DNA of 64,000 nt from NCBI RefSeq assembly GCF_030547075.1, contig NZ_JAUOQH010000006.1, positions 124,001 to 188,000 on the forward strand. Direction: 5' to 3'. Of this stretch, positions 46,273 through 55,724 are shown piece after piece (positions within the stretch are counted from its first letter, which is position 1; each line of letters opens with the position of its first letter). Below the pieces are notes generated by a model. That model was not told the origin of the DNA, did no database searches, and saw only the letters and a program-made list of their open reading frames with translations. The translations under genes and the position numbers were made by a program. Source of the DNA: Alteromonas sp. 1_MG-2023 (lineage in GTDB: Bacteria > Pseudomonadota > Gammaproteobacteria > Enterobacterales > Alteromonadaceae).

Positions 46273-47331
46273 ATGGTAGGTAAAAGTCGAAAGGGGGAAG
46301 AAGACGCAATTAAAAAAATTCACGTAGCGGGCAGCGGCGCTATTGGCTCTTTACTCGCAGGGGCTGCAGAAAAGCAAGCCATGCCTTACGCGCTTTATCC
46401 TAGAATTCCAGTTTCTCGAGTCGATAAATCTGGTTTTCAGAAACCTAGCCTCAAGCAACAAAATGGTGAGCAACCTCAAACTGAGACACCCACACACTAT
46501 TCACAAAATGACAATGAGACTCCCACTTCTTATTCTCTAGAATGGATAGACGGTTCCGAATACCCCGTTACGCAAATAAGCAGTACCAAACCTTACCTTT
46601 CTGATAACGACATTTTGGTATTGCCTTTAAAGGTACACCATTTAAAAGCCGCGCTTATTCAATGGCTGCCATTTTTAGGCAATAACACGCCAGTTGTGCT
46701 TTTACACAATGGTATGGGTGGGCATGAAATAGCGAAATCGGTATTACCGCCAAGCCAACCATTGCTGCTTGCTACCACCAGCCATGGGGCGATGAAGCGT
46801 ACTGCAAATCAAATTATTTACACCGGTGTAGGGGCCACTCAGATTGGTATAGCCCCTCATTTGCTTTCGCAAAAAAACTCAACCATGCCTGAGTGGGCGA
46901 AAAGTGTGTGTCACTCTTTGCATGCACTACTTCCACCAGTGAATTACCAGACTGACATCATGAAAGCATTGTGGACTAAACTTGCTATTAATGTGGTGAT
47001 AAACCCATTAACCGCACTGAATAATATAACCAATAGCCATATGGCCGGTGAGCAGTTTGCTAACGAACGCAAAACGCTTTGTGAAGAATTTGCTCAAGTG
47101 GCAAACGCCTGTGGGCAGTGTTTTGATGCGATTGAAATTGAACAACAGGTAATTAAAGTCGCAAGTCTTACTGGCAATAACTACTCCAGCATGCATCAAG
47201 ATGTGAAAAACCAGCGACAAACCGAGATTGAAGCCATTAACGGCTACATTGTTAACATGGCACAAAAAAAGGGTATTGAAGTTCCCCTCAATACCCTTCT
47301 TACAAAACAAATCACTGCGCGTTTAACATAA
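46273..47331 (+). CDS. panE: 2-dehydropantoate 2-reductase
   Basis: NADPH-dependent ketopantoate reductase (pantothenate/CoA synthesis), 352 residues. Rossmann GSGAIGSLLAG near the start, then NGMGGHE and LWTKLAINVVINPLTALNNI with the catalytic Lys. It carries a polar insert (about residues 52-90, KPSLKQQNGEQPQTETPTHY and after) and an N-terminal extension before the nucleotide site that are longer than in E. coli PanE. It starts six bases after the pseudouridine synthase and converges on lysS. Confidence 0.88.
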   Translation: MVGKSRKGEEDAIKKIHVAGSGAIGSLLAGAAEKQAMPYALYPRIPVSRVDKSGFQKPSLKQQNGEQPQTETPTHYSQNDNETPTSYSLEWIDGSEYPVTQISSTKPYLSDNDILVLPLKVHHLKAALIQWLPFLGNNTPVVLLHNGMGGHEIAKSVLPPSQPLLLATTSHGAMKRTANQIIYTGVGATQIGIAPHLLSQKNSTMPEWAKSVCHSLHALLPPVNYQTDIMKALWTKLAINVVINPLTALNNITNSHMAGEQFANERKTLCEEFAQVANACGQCFDAIEIEQQVIKVASLTGNNYSSMHQDVKNQRQTEIEAINGYIVNMAQKKGIEVPLNTLLTKQITARLT

Positions 47332-47412
47332 GCGCTGTGAGTTGTTTTTTATATACGCTGCTTTTTATAACGTACTCATAAAGTCACTTATACGTTACGT
47401 CATCAGCACAGC

Positions 47413-48969
47413 TTACTCTTCTTCGGCGCCTTTCGACACTTCAGGTTTCATGTGCGGGAATAAAATCACGTCTTTAATTGTCGGGCTATCAGTAAATAGC
47501 ATGGCCAAACGGTCAATACCAATACCTTCACCAGCCGTAGGCGGCAAACCATACTCTAACGCACGAATGTAATCTTCGTCGTAGTGCATCGCTTCATCGT
47601 CACCGGCATCTTTCTCTTCTACTTGCTTAGAGAAACGCTTAGCTTGATCTTCAGAGTCATTTAACTCGCTGAAGCCGTTTGCTAGCTCACGGCCGCCAAC
47701 GAAGAATTCAAACCTGTCGGTAATGAACGGGTTGTCATCGTTACGACGTGCTAGTGGCGATACTTCCCACGGGTATTCGGTAATAAACGTAGGCTGTTCA
47801 AGCTTCTCTTCTGCTGTAGCTTCGAAGATTTCACATAGGTATTTACCAGCACCCCAGATACCGTCAACTTCAGGCTCTTTAATATGCAGCTGTTTCGCCA
47901 TGGCTTTAAGTGCATCAAGGTTAGCTTCTGGGTCGCGAATAGCGGCTTCATTGGCTTCTGGCCAGTATTTCAAAATGGCGTTGCCCATGCTTAAGCGCTC
48001 AAACGGCTTACCAAAGTCGTACTGTACTTCTGAAACTACGTTCCCGTCGGTATCTTTGGTAGTGTTAGTAATAACACTAGAACCCAAAATATCTTCGGCA
48101 AGGGTACGCAACATGTCTTCTGTTAAGTTCATCAGGTCGTTGAAATCAGCATAGGCCTGATAAAATTCCAACATGGTGAACTCTGGGTTATGACGCGTAG
48201 AAAGCCCTTCGTTACGGAAGTTACGGTTAATTTCGAACACACGCTCGAAACCACCTACCACCAAGCGCTTCAAGTAAAGCTCTGGGGCAATACGCAAGTA
48301 CATATCAATGTCTAACGCATTATGATGAGTAACAAACGGCTTCGCAGTAGCACCACCTGGAATAACCTGCAGCATAGGCGTTTCTACTTCAAGGAAGTCG
48401 CGCTGAGTTAGGTAGTTACGAATACCATTTACAATCTTACTTCTGATCATAAAGGTTTTACGCGTTTGTTCGCTAGTAATAAGGTCAACGTAACGCTGAC
48501 GATATTTAGTTTCTTGGTCGCTTAGGCCATGGAATTTTTCTGGTAGAGGGCGCAATGCTTTGGTTAGCAATGCATACTCTTCCATGTTCACATATAAATC
48601 GCCTTTGCCCGACTTATGCAATACACCAGCAACACCAATAATGTCACCAATATCTAGCGCGCCATATTGGGCTTTAAGCGCTTTTTGAGTGTCTTTATCT
48701 GCGTAAGCTTGAATGCGACCTGTCATGTCTTGAAGCAACATGAAAGGACCACGTTTAGCCATAATACGGCCAGCAATGCTTACTTTGTTACCTTGCTCTT
48801 GCAAGGTTTCTTTTTCTAATTCACCGAACTTGCCTTGAAGTTCGTCAGCATAGTTTTCACGACGGAAGCTGTTTGGGAAGCCATTTGCACGGCACTGCTC
48901 ACGAATTGCGCTTAGTTTTGCTCGGCGCTCAGCAATTAATTTATTTTCGTCGGTTTGTTGGTCAGTCAT
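47413..48969 (-). CDS. lysS: Lysyl-tRNA synthetase (class II)
   Basis: Charges tRNA-Lys. 518 residues: N-terminal OB-fold anticodon-binding domain ([20 protein letters not shown]), then class II motifs 1 ([15 protein letters not shown]), 2 ([20 protein letters not shown]) and 3 ([11 protein letters not shown]). It starts 25 bases after prfB stops; prfB-lysS is the conserved operon order. Confidence 0.97.
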   Translation of the reverse strand: MTDQQTDENKLIAERRAKLSAIREQCRANGFPNSFRRENYADELQGKFGELEKETLQEQGNKVSIAGRIMAKRGPFMLLQDMTGRIQAYADKDTQKALKAQYGALDIGDIIGVAGVLHKSGKGDLYVNMEEYALLTKALRPLPEKFHGLSDQETKYRQRYVDLITSEQTRKTFMIRSKIVNGIRNYLTQRDFLEVETPMLQVIPGGATAKPFVTHHNALDIDMYLRIAPELYLKRLVVGGFERVFEINRNFRNEGLSTRHNPEFTMLEFYQAYADFNDLMNLTEDMLRTLAEDILGSSVITNTTKDTDGNVVSEVQYDFGKPFERLSMGNAILKYWPEANEAAIRDPEANLDALKAMAKQLHIKEPEVDGIWGAGKYLCEIFEATAEEKLEQPTFITEYPWEVSPLARRNDDNPFITDRFEFFVGGRELANGFSELNDSEDQAKRFSKQVEEKDAGDDEAMHYDEDYIRALEYGLPPTAGEGIGIDRLAMLFTDSPTIKDVILFPHMKPEVSKGAEEE

Positions 48970-48994
48970 AACCTATTCACTTTCGTTGTTCGGA

Positions 48995-50093
48995 TTACAG
49001 CCCTGATTTAAGGCTGGCTTCGATAAATTTATCCAGGCCACCATCTAGCACGGCCTGAGTGTTGCGTGTTTCCACGCCAGTACGCAAATCTTTAATGCGA
49101 GAGTCGTCTAGTACGTATGAACGAATTTGACTTCCCCAGCCGATATCTGACTTGCTGTCTTCCATCGCTTGTTTCTCGGCGTTTTGCTTTTGAAGCTCGT
49201 ACTCGTAAAGTTTAGCTTTCAGCTGCTTCATCGCCTGATCTTTATTCTTGTGTTGCGAGCGGTCGTTCTGACACTGCACTACAATACCTGTAGGTTCGTG
49301 GGTAATACGCACCGCTGAATCTGTTCTGTTTACGTGCTGACCACCCGCGCCCGAAGCACGGTAAGTATCAATACGTAAATCAGAAGGATCGATATCAATA
49401 TCGATATCGTCATCCACTTCAGGGTAAACAAACGCTGATGAGAACGACGTATGACGGCGATTGCCTGAGTCAAATGGCGACTTACGCACTAAGCGATGCA
49501 CGCCCGTTTCGGTACGTAACCAACCAAAAGCGTACTCACCTGCAATACGCAAGGTAGCACTTTTAATACCCGCTACGTCTCCATCAGACACTTCAATAAG
49601 TTCGGTTTTGAAGCCGTGAGCCTCACCCCAACGAAGGTACATGCGAAGGAGCATATTCGCCCAGTCTTGCGCTTCTGTACCGCCAGAGCCAGATTGAATA
49701 TCAATATAACAATCGTTGGCATCGTTAGGCTGTGAGAACATACGGCGAAACTCAAGCTTTTCAAGTTGCTCAAGTAGGCCTTCTAATTCTTTGTTGGCCT
49801 CATCGAAGGTTTCTTCATCTTCTGCTTCAACGGCGAGTTCAAGCAAACCTTCAACGTCTTCGGTGCCCTGCTCAAGGTTGTGAATTGTCTCTACAACCAG
49901 CTCTAAAGCCACCTTTTCTTTGCCTAACGCTTGTGCGCGTTCTGGCTCGTTCCATACCTCAGAGCTTTCAAGCTCTCGGTTAACTTCTTCTAAGCGCTCT
50001 GACTTTGCATCAAAGTCAAAGGTACCCCCTAAGCGCGTCGGTGCGCTCGCGGATATCTTTTATCGCATTGGTAACGGGGTTTACTTCAAACAT
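48995..50093 (-). CDS. prfB: Peptide chain release factor 2, programmed +1 frameshift
   Basis: Terminates translation at UGA and UAA. The first 25 codons ([25 protein letters not shown]) run from ATG 50093 to an in-frame UGA at 50018-50016; after CTT-TGA-C the ribosome shifts +1 and the remaining frame continues [14 protein letters not shown] to 48995. A GGGGG Shine-Dalgarno-like run just before the CTT is the usual shift stimulator. The total is 365 residues, the E. coli length. The GGQ ([10 protein letters not shown]) and the RF2-specific SPF ([11 protein letters not shown]) motifs are intact. The shift makes production respond to RF2 level. Confidence 0.97.
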
Positions 50094-50563
50094 AGTCCGC
50101 TTATCAACTGTAAAATAAGACCGCGGATAGTACCGAATCTGCACGAAATTTGATAGAGGCTTTGCGAAATAAAACAGCCGCTAAGCAGTTTTATTCAACT
50201 GTTTAGCAAGGGGGTCGTTAACCCGATAATACGTGTCATAACGAGTAAACAAATCACAGTGCTCAACAAGACGATTTACGTGTTAAAGACTCTATTAAAG
50301 CCTGTGCGAAAGTAGGGACGAAAGACTGAGGTAAAACTTAGAGTAAAAATTTTGAGGACGCGCGAACCTAGCCGGTGTATTCATCGTCTTTACTATTCAC
50401 TACACCTGTTATAGTGAAAATAAATGAAACGGGACAAGCATGTAAACTCAAGTGCATACAAGAAAGTCCATAAGCGCATCGGGTTTTGTACGTTAGCAAG
50501 GGATGTATTTCGCGACCTATTGAACATTTTAATAGGACTTATTGAATTAATTCTACGGTATTT
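50094..50563. other. Intergenic region between prfB and the ECF sigma gene
   Basis: 470 bases, divergent promoters expected. It holds an imperfect hairpin GCTAAGCAGTT / AACTGTTTAGC (50180-50190 with 50197-50207) that would lie in or near the prfB leader. No gene or clear sigma consensus is supported. Confidence 0.4.
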
Positions 50564-51121
50564 ATGAGCAAACCTACGGCGTTAACAATAGACATGATTA
50601 ACCTGCTTGTGCTGCAAGCAAAACATGGTAATGGCGATGCGTTCAATATGCTCTACACCCACTTTTTCATGCCTATGAAGCGCTTTGCGTTTGTGCGGGT
50701 CAACGACAATATGTTAGCCGAAGATCTTGTTCAGAACGTATGGTTAAAAATTAGTAAGAGAATTAAGACACTTAACGATATCACCCTGTTTAGAAGCTGG
50801 TTATTCAAAGCACTAAAGTGGGAAGTTTCTGACTGGGTGAAAAGCAGTAAAAATAAAATATTAACTAATAACGCTCATGAAGATGCTAGTGACTCTCAAG
50901 TAGCAGACCAAGCTTTAGACATGGAGCAGCTTATGCCAATCCTAGCAGCCTTGCCTGCATCTGAAGCTGACGTAGTAGAGCTTCATTACTTAAATGGACT
51001 TTCAGTAAACGAAACTGCACTTGCGCTGGATGTTCCAGTGGGCACAGTGAAGTCACGGTTATCGCGCGCAAGAGAAACGCTTCGCACTTCTATATACGGG
51101 GAATTTAACAATGAACTTTGA
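50564..51121 (+). CDS. ECF-type RNA polymerase sigma factor
   Basis: 185 residues. Region 2 (DAFNMLYTHFFMPMKRFAFV, LAEDLVQNVWLKISKRI) and region 4 (VVELHYLNGLSVNETALALD, VPVGTVKSRLSRARETL) are clear. Overlaps the next gene by eleven bases, the usual layout of an ECF sigma factor and its membrane partner. No FecR/receptor is near, so it is not iron-type; the signal is unknown. Confidence 0.92.
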   Translation: MSKPTALTIDMINLLVLQAKHGNGDAFNMLYTHFFMPMKRFAFVRVNDNMLAEDLVQNVWLKISKRIKTLNDITLFRSWLFKALKWEVSDWVKSSKNKILTNNAHEDASDSQVADQALDMEQLMPILAALPASEADVVELHYLNGLSVNETALALDVPVGTVKSRLSRARETLRTSIYGEFNNEL

Positions 51122-51458
51122 ACAAAAGCTAAAGCAAGATCTTAACAAGCAATCCGAAGAACTCGACTCGCTGATGAGTGAAAATAACAGTTTAGGCGGT
51201 TACCTTAAACTAGGTTTCAGTAACGACATGGGCTGGATGATGAAAGCAGCTTACGGCTTAGGTGTACTATTTTCTATTGCTCTTTTTTACACTGGCTATC
51301 AGTTTTTTACGGTTCACCAGAATGAGCAAGTATTTTGGGGCGTGTGCTTAATACTGAGCTTTCAGGCACAAATCGCCACCAAACTATGGATTTACATGCA
51401 AACCAACAGAATGTATATCTCAAAAGAATTGCGCTTGCTTACTGCGCGCAATTCATGA
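51111..51458 (+). CDS. Small two-span membrane protein, probable sigma partner
   Basis: 115 residues with an N-terminal charged helical part (about 1-35) and two membrane helices (GLGVLFSIALFYTGYQFFTV; EQVFWGVCLILSFQAQIATK). It starts inside the sigma-factor gene (ATG at 51111, GGGGA eight bases before), so translation is coupled. Such proteins next to ECF sigma factors are often anti-sigma factors, but there is no zinc-binding HxxxCxxC motif here. The role is inferred from position; it resembles the DUF6768 group as I recall it. Confidence 0.75.
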   Translation: MNFEQKLKQDLNKQSEELDSLMSENNSLGGYLKLGFSNDMGWMMKAAYGLGVLFSIALFYTGYQFFTVHQNEQVFWGVCLILSFQAQIATKLWIYMQTNRMYISKELRLLTARNS

Positions 51459-51548
51459 GTTAGCAGCCAGCAATGAACATGCTCGCTACGCTTTTAAGAT
51501 GACGTAAACCATCTTTTTAAAAGCTAACTATCTTTTCGAACAATCAGT

Positions 51549-52001
51549 TCAGATGCTGTCTGGCTTTCTCGCTTTTTGAAAACCTACCCAGCCAGCCATT
51601 GCACTTACACTGGTTAAGAAGATGCCCCAGGCCCAATCCACCACTGTGATAAACAGCGTAAAACCTTCAACAATACTGTAGTTAGTTAGGTTATAAGCGC
51701 CATAACTGGCGAGCCCAAGCAGCGCTCCATCAATACCTGCGTAATAAAGTGGTTTGTCTCTGTTTGCCACAACGGCTAATACAAAGACGACAAACCCATA
51801 CATTAAATAGAACACTACCCAAGGCCAAGTAATATAGTTTTCTCGCAATAAGCTCGCCATTTCGGTGGTATACCAGTCACGGGCTATCCAACCTAGCCAT
51901 AGTGCATCTAGCACACCAAAGCACAATAAAATGGCCAGTATCGAAAGAAGGATACTGGAAGAAAACATAATGATTTTTTGAAGCATGAACTCGCGTTCCA
52001 T
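51549..52001 (-). CDS. DUF2177 family membrane protein
   Basis: About 145-150 residues with four membrane helices. The DUF2177 pattern is visible: LDALWLGWIARDWYTTEM after the first helix, then VVFYLMYGFVVFVLAVVANR, GALLGLASYGAYNLTNYSIV and VVDWAWGIFLTSVSAMAGW. Function unknown in the literature as I recall it. Start ambiguous between ATG 52001 and ATG 51986 (MLQKIIMFSSS). Monocistronic. Confidence 0.85.
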   Translation of the reverse strand: MEREFMLQKIIMFSSSILLSILAILLCFGVLDALWLGWIARDWYTTEMASLLRENYITWPWVVFYLMYGFVVFVLAVVANRDKPLYYAGIDGALLGLASYGAYNLTNYSIVEGFTLFITVVDWAWGIFLTSVSAMAGWVGFQKARKPDSI

Positions 52002-52079
52002 CCATAAACATGCGCAGGTTTTCAGTTTGTCATGTCTATGAATAAAATAGCAATATGTAAAATTTTTATCCTGACGAAA

Positions 52080-52703
52080 CTAGTTCAACCTCACTGCTAG
52101 GTAAGTGACTTGCCCTTGGGATGATTGAGGCAGAAAATATAAACCACCGTACAAAAAGTACTGAGTGTCATGTATTTTTACTGGTTGCGCACCTTCAGGA
52201 AGTGCATCGTAGTGCTTGCCTGCTTCATACTCACCGCTGTCTGCTCGCGACCATTCAACGGGAGCTTTCACTACGATATACTCCCCCTCTAACCGTTTGT
52301 AATACACCCCTTCTACAACATAATAGGTTTGCCCATCGACAAAAATGGTATCGGGATTCTTAGGTAAGGTATGAATGATAAGTCCTGGAGGTGGAAGCAC
52401 TACAGTAAAATCCCCCCCCATTTGACGATAATACACGCCGTTTCTATATCGATAGTCTATGCCATGGTGACGAATGAAGGCAGCGTCTTTAGGTAAATGC
52501 CTTACTCTATGGCCTGGCTCATATCGCGGAGATGCTAGCACTGCAACAGCAACCCCCGCCGCAATGCCCGCACCTATGCTTAATGCCGCATTTCCACCGT
52601 GAAAGCCGCCACGAGCACCACCATGTAGCGGCACTGCACATGCGCTTAGCAAGGTGATTGAGCAAACAATGGGTATTAAGCGTAATTTCATAAGTAGTTT
52701 CAT
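52080..52703 (-). CDS. DUF6515-type envelope lipoprotein
   Basis: 207 residues; start MKLLMKLRLIPIVCSITLLS with GGGAG upstream; lipobox LLSAC. A Gly/Ala-rich hydrophobic stretch (ALSIGAGIAAGVAVAVLASP) follows. The rest is three rough repeats of a short beta unit (IDYRYRNGVYYRQMGGDFTV; QTYYVVEGVYYKRLEGEYIV; TQYFLYGGLYFLPQSSQGQV), each about 45-60 residues. Found widely in marine gammaproteobacteria without a defined function. Confidence 0.8.
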   Translation of the reverse strand: MKLLMKLRLIPIVCSITLLSACAVPLHGGARGGFHGGNAALSIGAGIAAGVAVAVLASPRYEPGHRVRHLPKDAAFIRHHGIDYRYRNGVYYRQMGGDFTVVLPPPGLIIHTLPKNPDTIFVDGQTYYVVEGVYYKRLEGEYIVVKAPVEWSRADSGEYEAGKHYDALPEGAQPVKIHDTQYFLYGGLYFLPQSSQGQVTYLAVRLN

Positions 52704-52829
52704 AAATATTACTCCCAACAAATAAAGAGTACGGCGACAATGCCGTGTACTTAGTTATATGGGGGTATAGACCAATACAAGAACCGATCTTCTTGTGCCT
52801 TTACTCAACATTTACCAGGCTTACAATTT

Positions 52830-53450
52830 TTACTCACTAGTTCCCGACATGGCGATATCAACTGCACTTTTACCCATGGTTTGTTCACCCACATATTTGG
52901 GGTCGAATGCGGTTCTAGAGAATATCTTTCTAACTAATGGCTCGAAGTGTGACAATGGTTTTGTAGGATAGTCAGGATCGAATGATGATTGATCCCACTT
53001 TTCACAAAAATCCACACAGGCTTGATACCAAGGATGGCCTTTTAAGTACTCGCGCTCATTCGGGTCACCCCCTAAAAAGTGAGCGTAATACACGTTTTGA
53101 AATAACCCATGCTGATTAATTATCCAAGTCACTTCAGGTCGCACATAGGGGCGTAAAATCGAGGCCGCGTATTGCGAGTGATTGTGCGGCGCTAAGTCAT
53201 CTCCGAGATCATGAATAAGTGCCGCTACTATCATTTCCTCATCGGCGCCATCGGCTTCAGCGCGGGTTGCTGATTGCAATGAGTGTCCAAGTCGTGAAAC
53301 CTGATAGCCTGATAAGGTGTTTTCTAAATTTTTCAGTGCTTCCAATATTCTATCGGGCAAGCCTTTCGCGTATTCATCTTCGTGTTTGGTAAGAAACAAA
53401 TACTCTTCTTTTGTTCCGTCTTTCATCTGGCGAAATTGAACAGTTTCCAT
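52830..53450 (-). CDS. HD-domain protein of the mixed-valence diiron oxygenase type
   Basis: 206 residues from ATG 53450 (AGAGG seven bases before; GTG 53453 also possible). All six metal ligands of the PhnZ-type HD site line up by eye: His56 in RLGHSLQSA, His80-Asp81 in AALIHDLGDD, His91 in HNHSQYAA, His114 in INQHGLFQ, Asp153 in EKWDQSSF; spacing between the first His and the HD pair (24) is that of PhnZ. However, the PhnZ lid residues (recalled as Tyr24/Glu27) and the extra His in HDIGH are not conserved (HDLGD here). Thus it is probably an oxygenase rather than a phosphohydrolase, with a different substrate. It is coupled to the upstream 2OG enzyme. Confidence 0.8.
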   Translation of the reverse strand: METVQFRQMKDGTKEEYLFLTKHEDEYAKGLPDRILEALKNLENTLSGYQVSRLGHSLQSATRAEADGADEEMIVAALIHDLGDDLAPHNHSQYAASILRPYVRPEVTWIINQHGLFQNVYYAHFLGGDPNEREYLKGHPWYQACVDFCEKWDQSSFDPDYPTKPLSHFEPLVRKIFSRTAFDPKYVGEQTMGKSAVDIAMSGTSE

Positions 53451-53453
53451 CAC

Positions 53454-54662
53454 TTAACCTCTCATTCCTGCTGTTTCTGGTTCAACGTTGGTACTCGCTA
53501 TTTCTAGCTCACCGTTCATATTTACTGCTTCTAGTGCATCGTTAGTGTGAATAGAACTCTGCCTTCTTTTAAGCGCATTGTAACGGCCTTTCGGTGCATC
53601 AATATCAATGTAAGCGCCTTGCAGGTGACGACGCCCTTCACTAGGGTCAAACCCTGTACGCCCATGCAACACCCGCGTGTTGTGAAACATCTGCAATTGA
53701 CCGGGCTCTAACCTAAAGCGCCATTCATATTCAGGCGAACACAACAATTGCCCCAAACGTTTACGGGCACGATGAAATATAACCATTTCGTCATTCTGTA
53801 ATAGCGGCAAATAGTCGAGTCGCGGGCTATAGGCAATCCCCGTAATTCTGCCGCTAGGGTCAGATTCAATCATGGTACGCCTTTCTATCAAATCAACATC
53901 CTTGTCATAATAGCGGTAACGAACAGGTATCTTACAAAGCAATGCGAATCCGTCGGGATCTTCTTTTTTCAACTGCTCTAGCACCGACAGACTATCTACC
54001 AATGTAGACAAGCCTTCTGTCGTTTGGTTTTCTAAACAATGCAGAAGTTGAATACCCGGCATGGGGTTTCGGTAAGGGTTATCGGTATGTGGCCCTAAAG
54101 GTACTGAACGATAAGCGAGATCGTTCGAATTTGGACGGGTGAAAACCTCGAAGTATTTACCAAAATTAGTTTCTCTCACATGGCCAAATAGGCTCGCTAC
54201 TTCTAATACCGCGTCTGATTCAGTAGGCACGTTATCCACAATTAGCACCCCGTAGGTTAAGAATATTTCTATTCCTTTGATTAACCCCGCTTCCGATTTC
54301 AACGTGGCTAAATCAATATGAAATAATGATTTGTCTACATCGCTTTTCCACGGAATATCGTTTGGCGCGCCATCCCAAACATCGAAGTCGGCAGCGAACT
54401 CATTCAAGTCGTACTCACCTGAATACCCGTCACTGAACGTCAGGTTTGCTAGTGTATTGTGCTTTTTTTCGACCTTAATCAACGATACATCTTCATCTAA
54501 CTGATGCGGGTCGAAAAAGCGCTGTTTAGTGGTTTTATCAAGGTTTTTTGAATCTTGGCAACGCTCACGAAGCCATAACGCGGGTAAAGGATAGTGTTGT
54601 CCATTTACAGTCGCTGACACGGAAGCATTCGCTTCGTTGATAATATAGTCTATTTGTTGCAC
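53454..54662 (-). CDS. 2-oxoglutarate/Fe(II) dioxygenase, gamma-butyrobetaine hydroxylase-like
   Basis: 402 residues, GTG start with GGGAG six bases upstream. N-terminal DUF971-like domain (LPALWLRERCQDS) in which the zinc Cys cluster of human BBOX is not kept; C-terminal TauD/BBOX double-stranded beta-helix with the iron ligands His192 and Asp194 (GPHTDNPY) and His333 (RVLHGRTGFDP), and Arg344/345 for 2OG. Phe/Phe/Tyr stand where BBOX has its trimethylammonium cage (by-eye alignment), so a quaternary-ammonium substrate is plausible. The PhnY/TmpA enzymes have the same gene partner. Coupled to the HD gene. Confidence 0.85.
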   Translation of the reverse strand: MQQIDYIINEANASVSATVNGQHYPLPALWLRERCQDSKNLDKTTKQRFFDPHQLDEDVSLIKVEKKHNTLANLTFSDGYSGEYDLNEFAADFDVWDGAPNDIPWKSDVDKSLFHIDLATLKSEAGLIKGIEIFLTYGVLIVDNVPTESDAVLEVASLFGHVRETNFGKYFEVFTRPNSNDLAYRSVPLGPHTDNPYRNPMPGIQLLHCLENQTTEGLSTLVDSLSVLEQLKKEDPDGFALLCKIPVRYRYYDKDVDLIERRTMIESDPSGRITGIAYSPRLDYLPLLQNDEMVIFHRARKRLGQLLCSPEYEWRFRLEPGQLQMFHNTRVLHGRTGFDPSEGRRHLQGAYIDIDAPKGRYNALKRRQSSIHTNDALEAVNMNGELEIASTNVEPETAGMRG

Positions 54663-54699
54663 GAGAATCTCCCTTAAAAATCAATAGGAGAAGTATCAA

Positions 54700-54719
54700 G
54701 TAATCGTTGTTTATATTAC
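54700..54719. promoter_or_regulatory. Dyad in the oxygenase/LysR intergenic region
   Basis: GTAAT-N10-ATTAC forms a perfect inverted repeat in the 93-bp gap between the divergent genes, the usual place of a LysR-type operator. Spacing is T-N10-A where the common LysR box is T-N11-A. Confidence 0.5.
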
Positions 54720-54755
54720 AGTAGCAAAGCCTTATAGCTAACATGCAAATTAGTA

Positions 54756-55667
54756 ATGATGAAAGAATCTGAATTACCTACACTTAACGGCTTATTGTGT
54801 TTTGAAGCTACAGTACGACATGGCTCTATGACATTAGCGGCCGAAGAGCTTGGTATTACACAACCTTTGGTGTCCCAAAGAATTCGCGCTTTGGAAGATG
54901 TGGTGGGTGGCATTCTAATCAATCGAGGTAAAAAGCCTGTGGCACCGACGGTTGAAGGGCTCAAGTATTACAACGCGTTAAGGGGGTCTACATCGTCAAT
55001 ATTGCGTGCTACCAATAATACACGAGAAGACTTCCGTGAAACAAAAACTAAAATTTCCATTAGCGCCTATTTTGGTTTTGCTTTTCACTGGCTAATGCCT
55101 AGGCTACAACGATTACAACAAGCTTTCCCAGATTACCTTTTTGAAATACAACCTACCAACAGCTTAACCGACCTAACCAGCGCACATGCAGATATATTAT
55201 TTCACTTTTCTTTAAAAACCGGTAAATATCAGTTTGAAAAAATGTTAATTCCCGAAGTGGTTTTTCCTGTTTGTTCACCTGAATTTGCAACTAAATATAA
55301 TTTGAAAAGTGGTCAGTTACTTAGTGATTTAAGAAACCTCCCGCTACTGCACAAAGATGTAGATGATTCCCGCTGGCTAAATTGGCAACGGTGGGCACAA
55401 GCGCTAAGCGTTAAGCCCTCTACAAGCCCTATTTCTTTTCGGTATAACAACTACCCCCTTATAGTAGAAGCAGCTATTGGCGGACACGGGCTCTGCTTAG
55501 GATGGGAAGGCTTAATAAACCCTTTTATTGAAGAAGGTAAACTTATTGAATTAGGGCCGCGGTTAAAGTCTGCCACTAGGGGATACCAGATTTGTTCAGA
55601 TCAATATGCAAACTTCGCGATAGGAAACGTGATTAAGTGGTTTATTAGAGAAGTAGAGCAAGATTAG
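54756..55667 (+). CDS. LysR-type transcriptional regulator
   Basis: 303 residues. N-terminal winged helix-turn-helix (LCFEATVRHGSMTLAAEELG, ITQPLVSQRIRALED) and C-terminal periplasmic-binding-like effector domain (about 95-300). Divergent from the oxygenase pair with only 93 bases between, so it is most likely their regulator, with the substrate or product as co-inducer. The gene start has no clear ribosome site (ATGATG). Confidence 0.9.
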   Translation: MMKESELPTLNGLLCFEATVRHGSMTLAAEELGITQPLVSQRIRALEDVVGGILINRGKKPVAPTVEGLKYYNALRGSTSSILRATNNTREDFRETKTKISISAYFGFAFHWLMPRLQRLQQAFPDYLFEIQPTNSLTDLTSAHADILFHFSLKTGKYQFEKMLIPEVVFPVCSPEFATKYNLKSGQLLSDLRNLPLLHKDVDDSRWLNWQRWAQALSVKPSTSPISFRYNNYPLIVEAAIGGHGLCLGWEGLINPFIEEGKLIELGPRLKSATRGYQICSDQYANFAIGNVIKWFIREVEQD

Positions 55668-55724
55668 CTTATAAAAAGTAAAGGCGAGGATTACTCGCCT
55701 CCTCGCCTGAGCACTAGCACTAAC

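Noticed and set aside
52830..54662. Direct naming of the pair as phnY/phnZ or tmpA/tmpB
   Set aside because: Metal ligands agree, but the recalled PhnZ substrate-contact residues do not; no neighbouring phosphonate genes. Assigning a substrate would go beyond the sequence.
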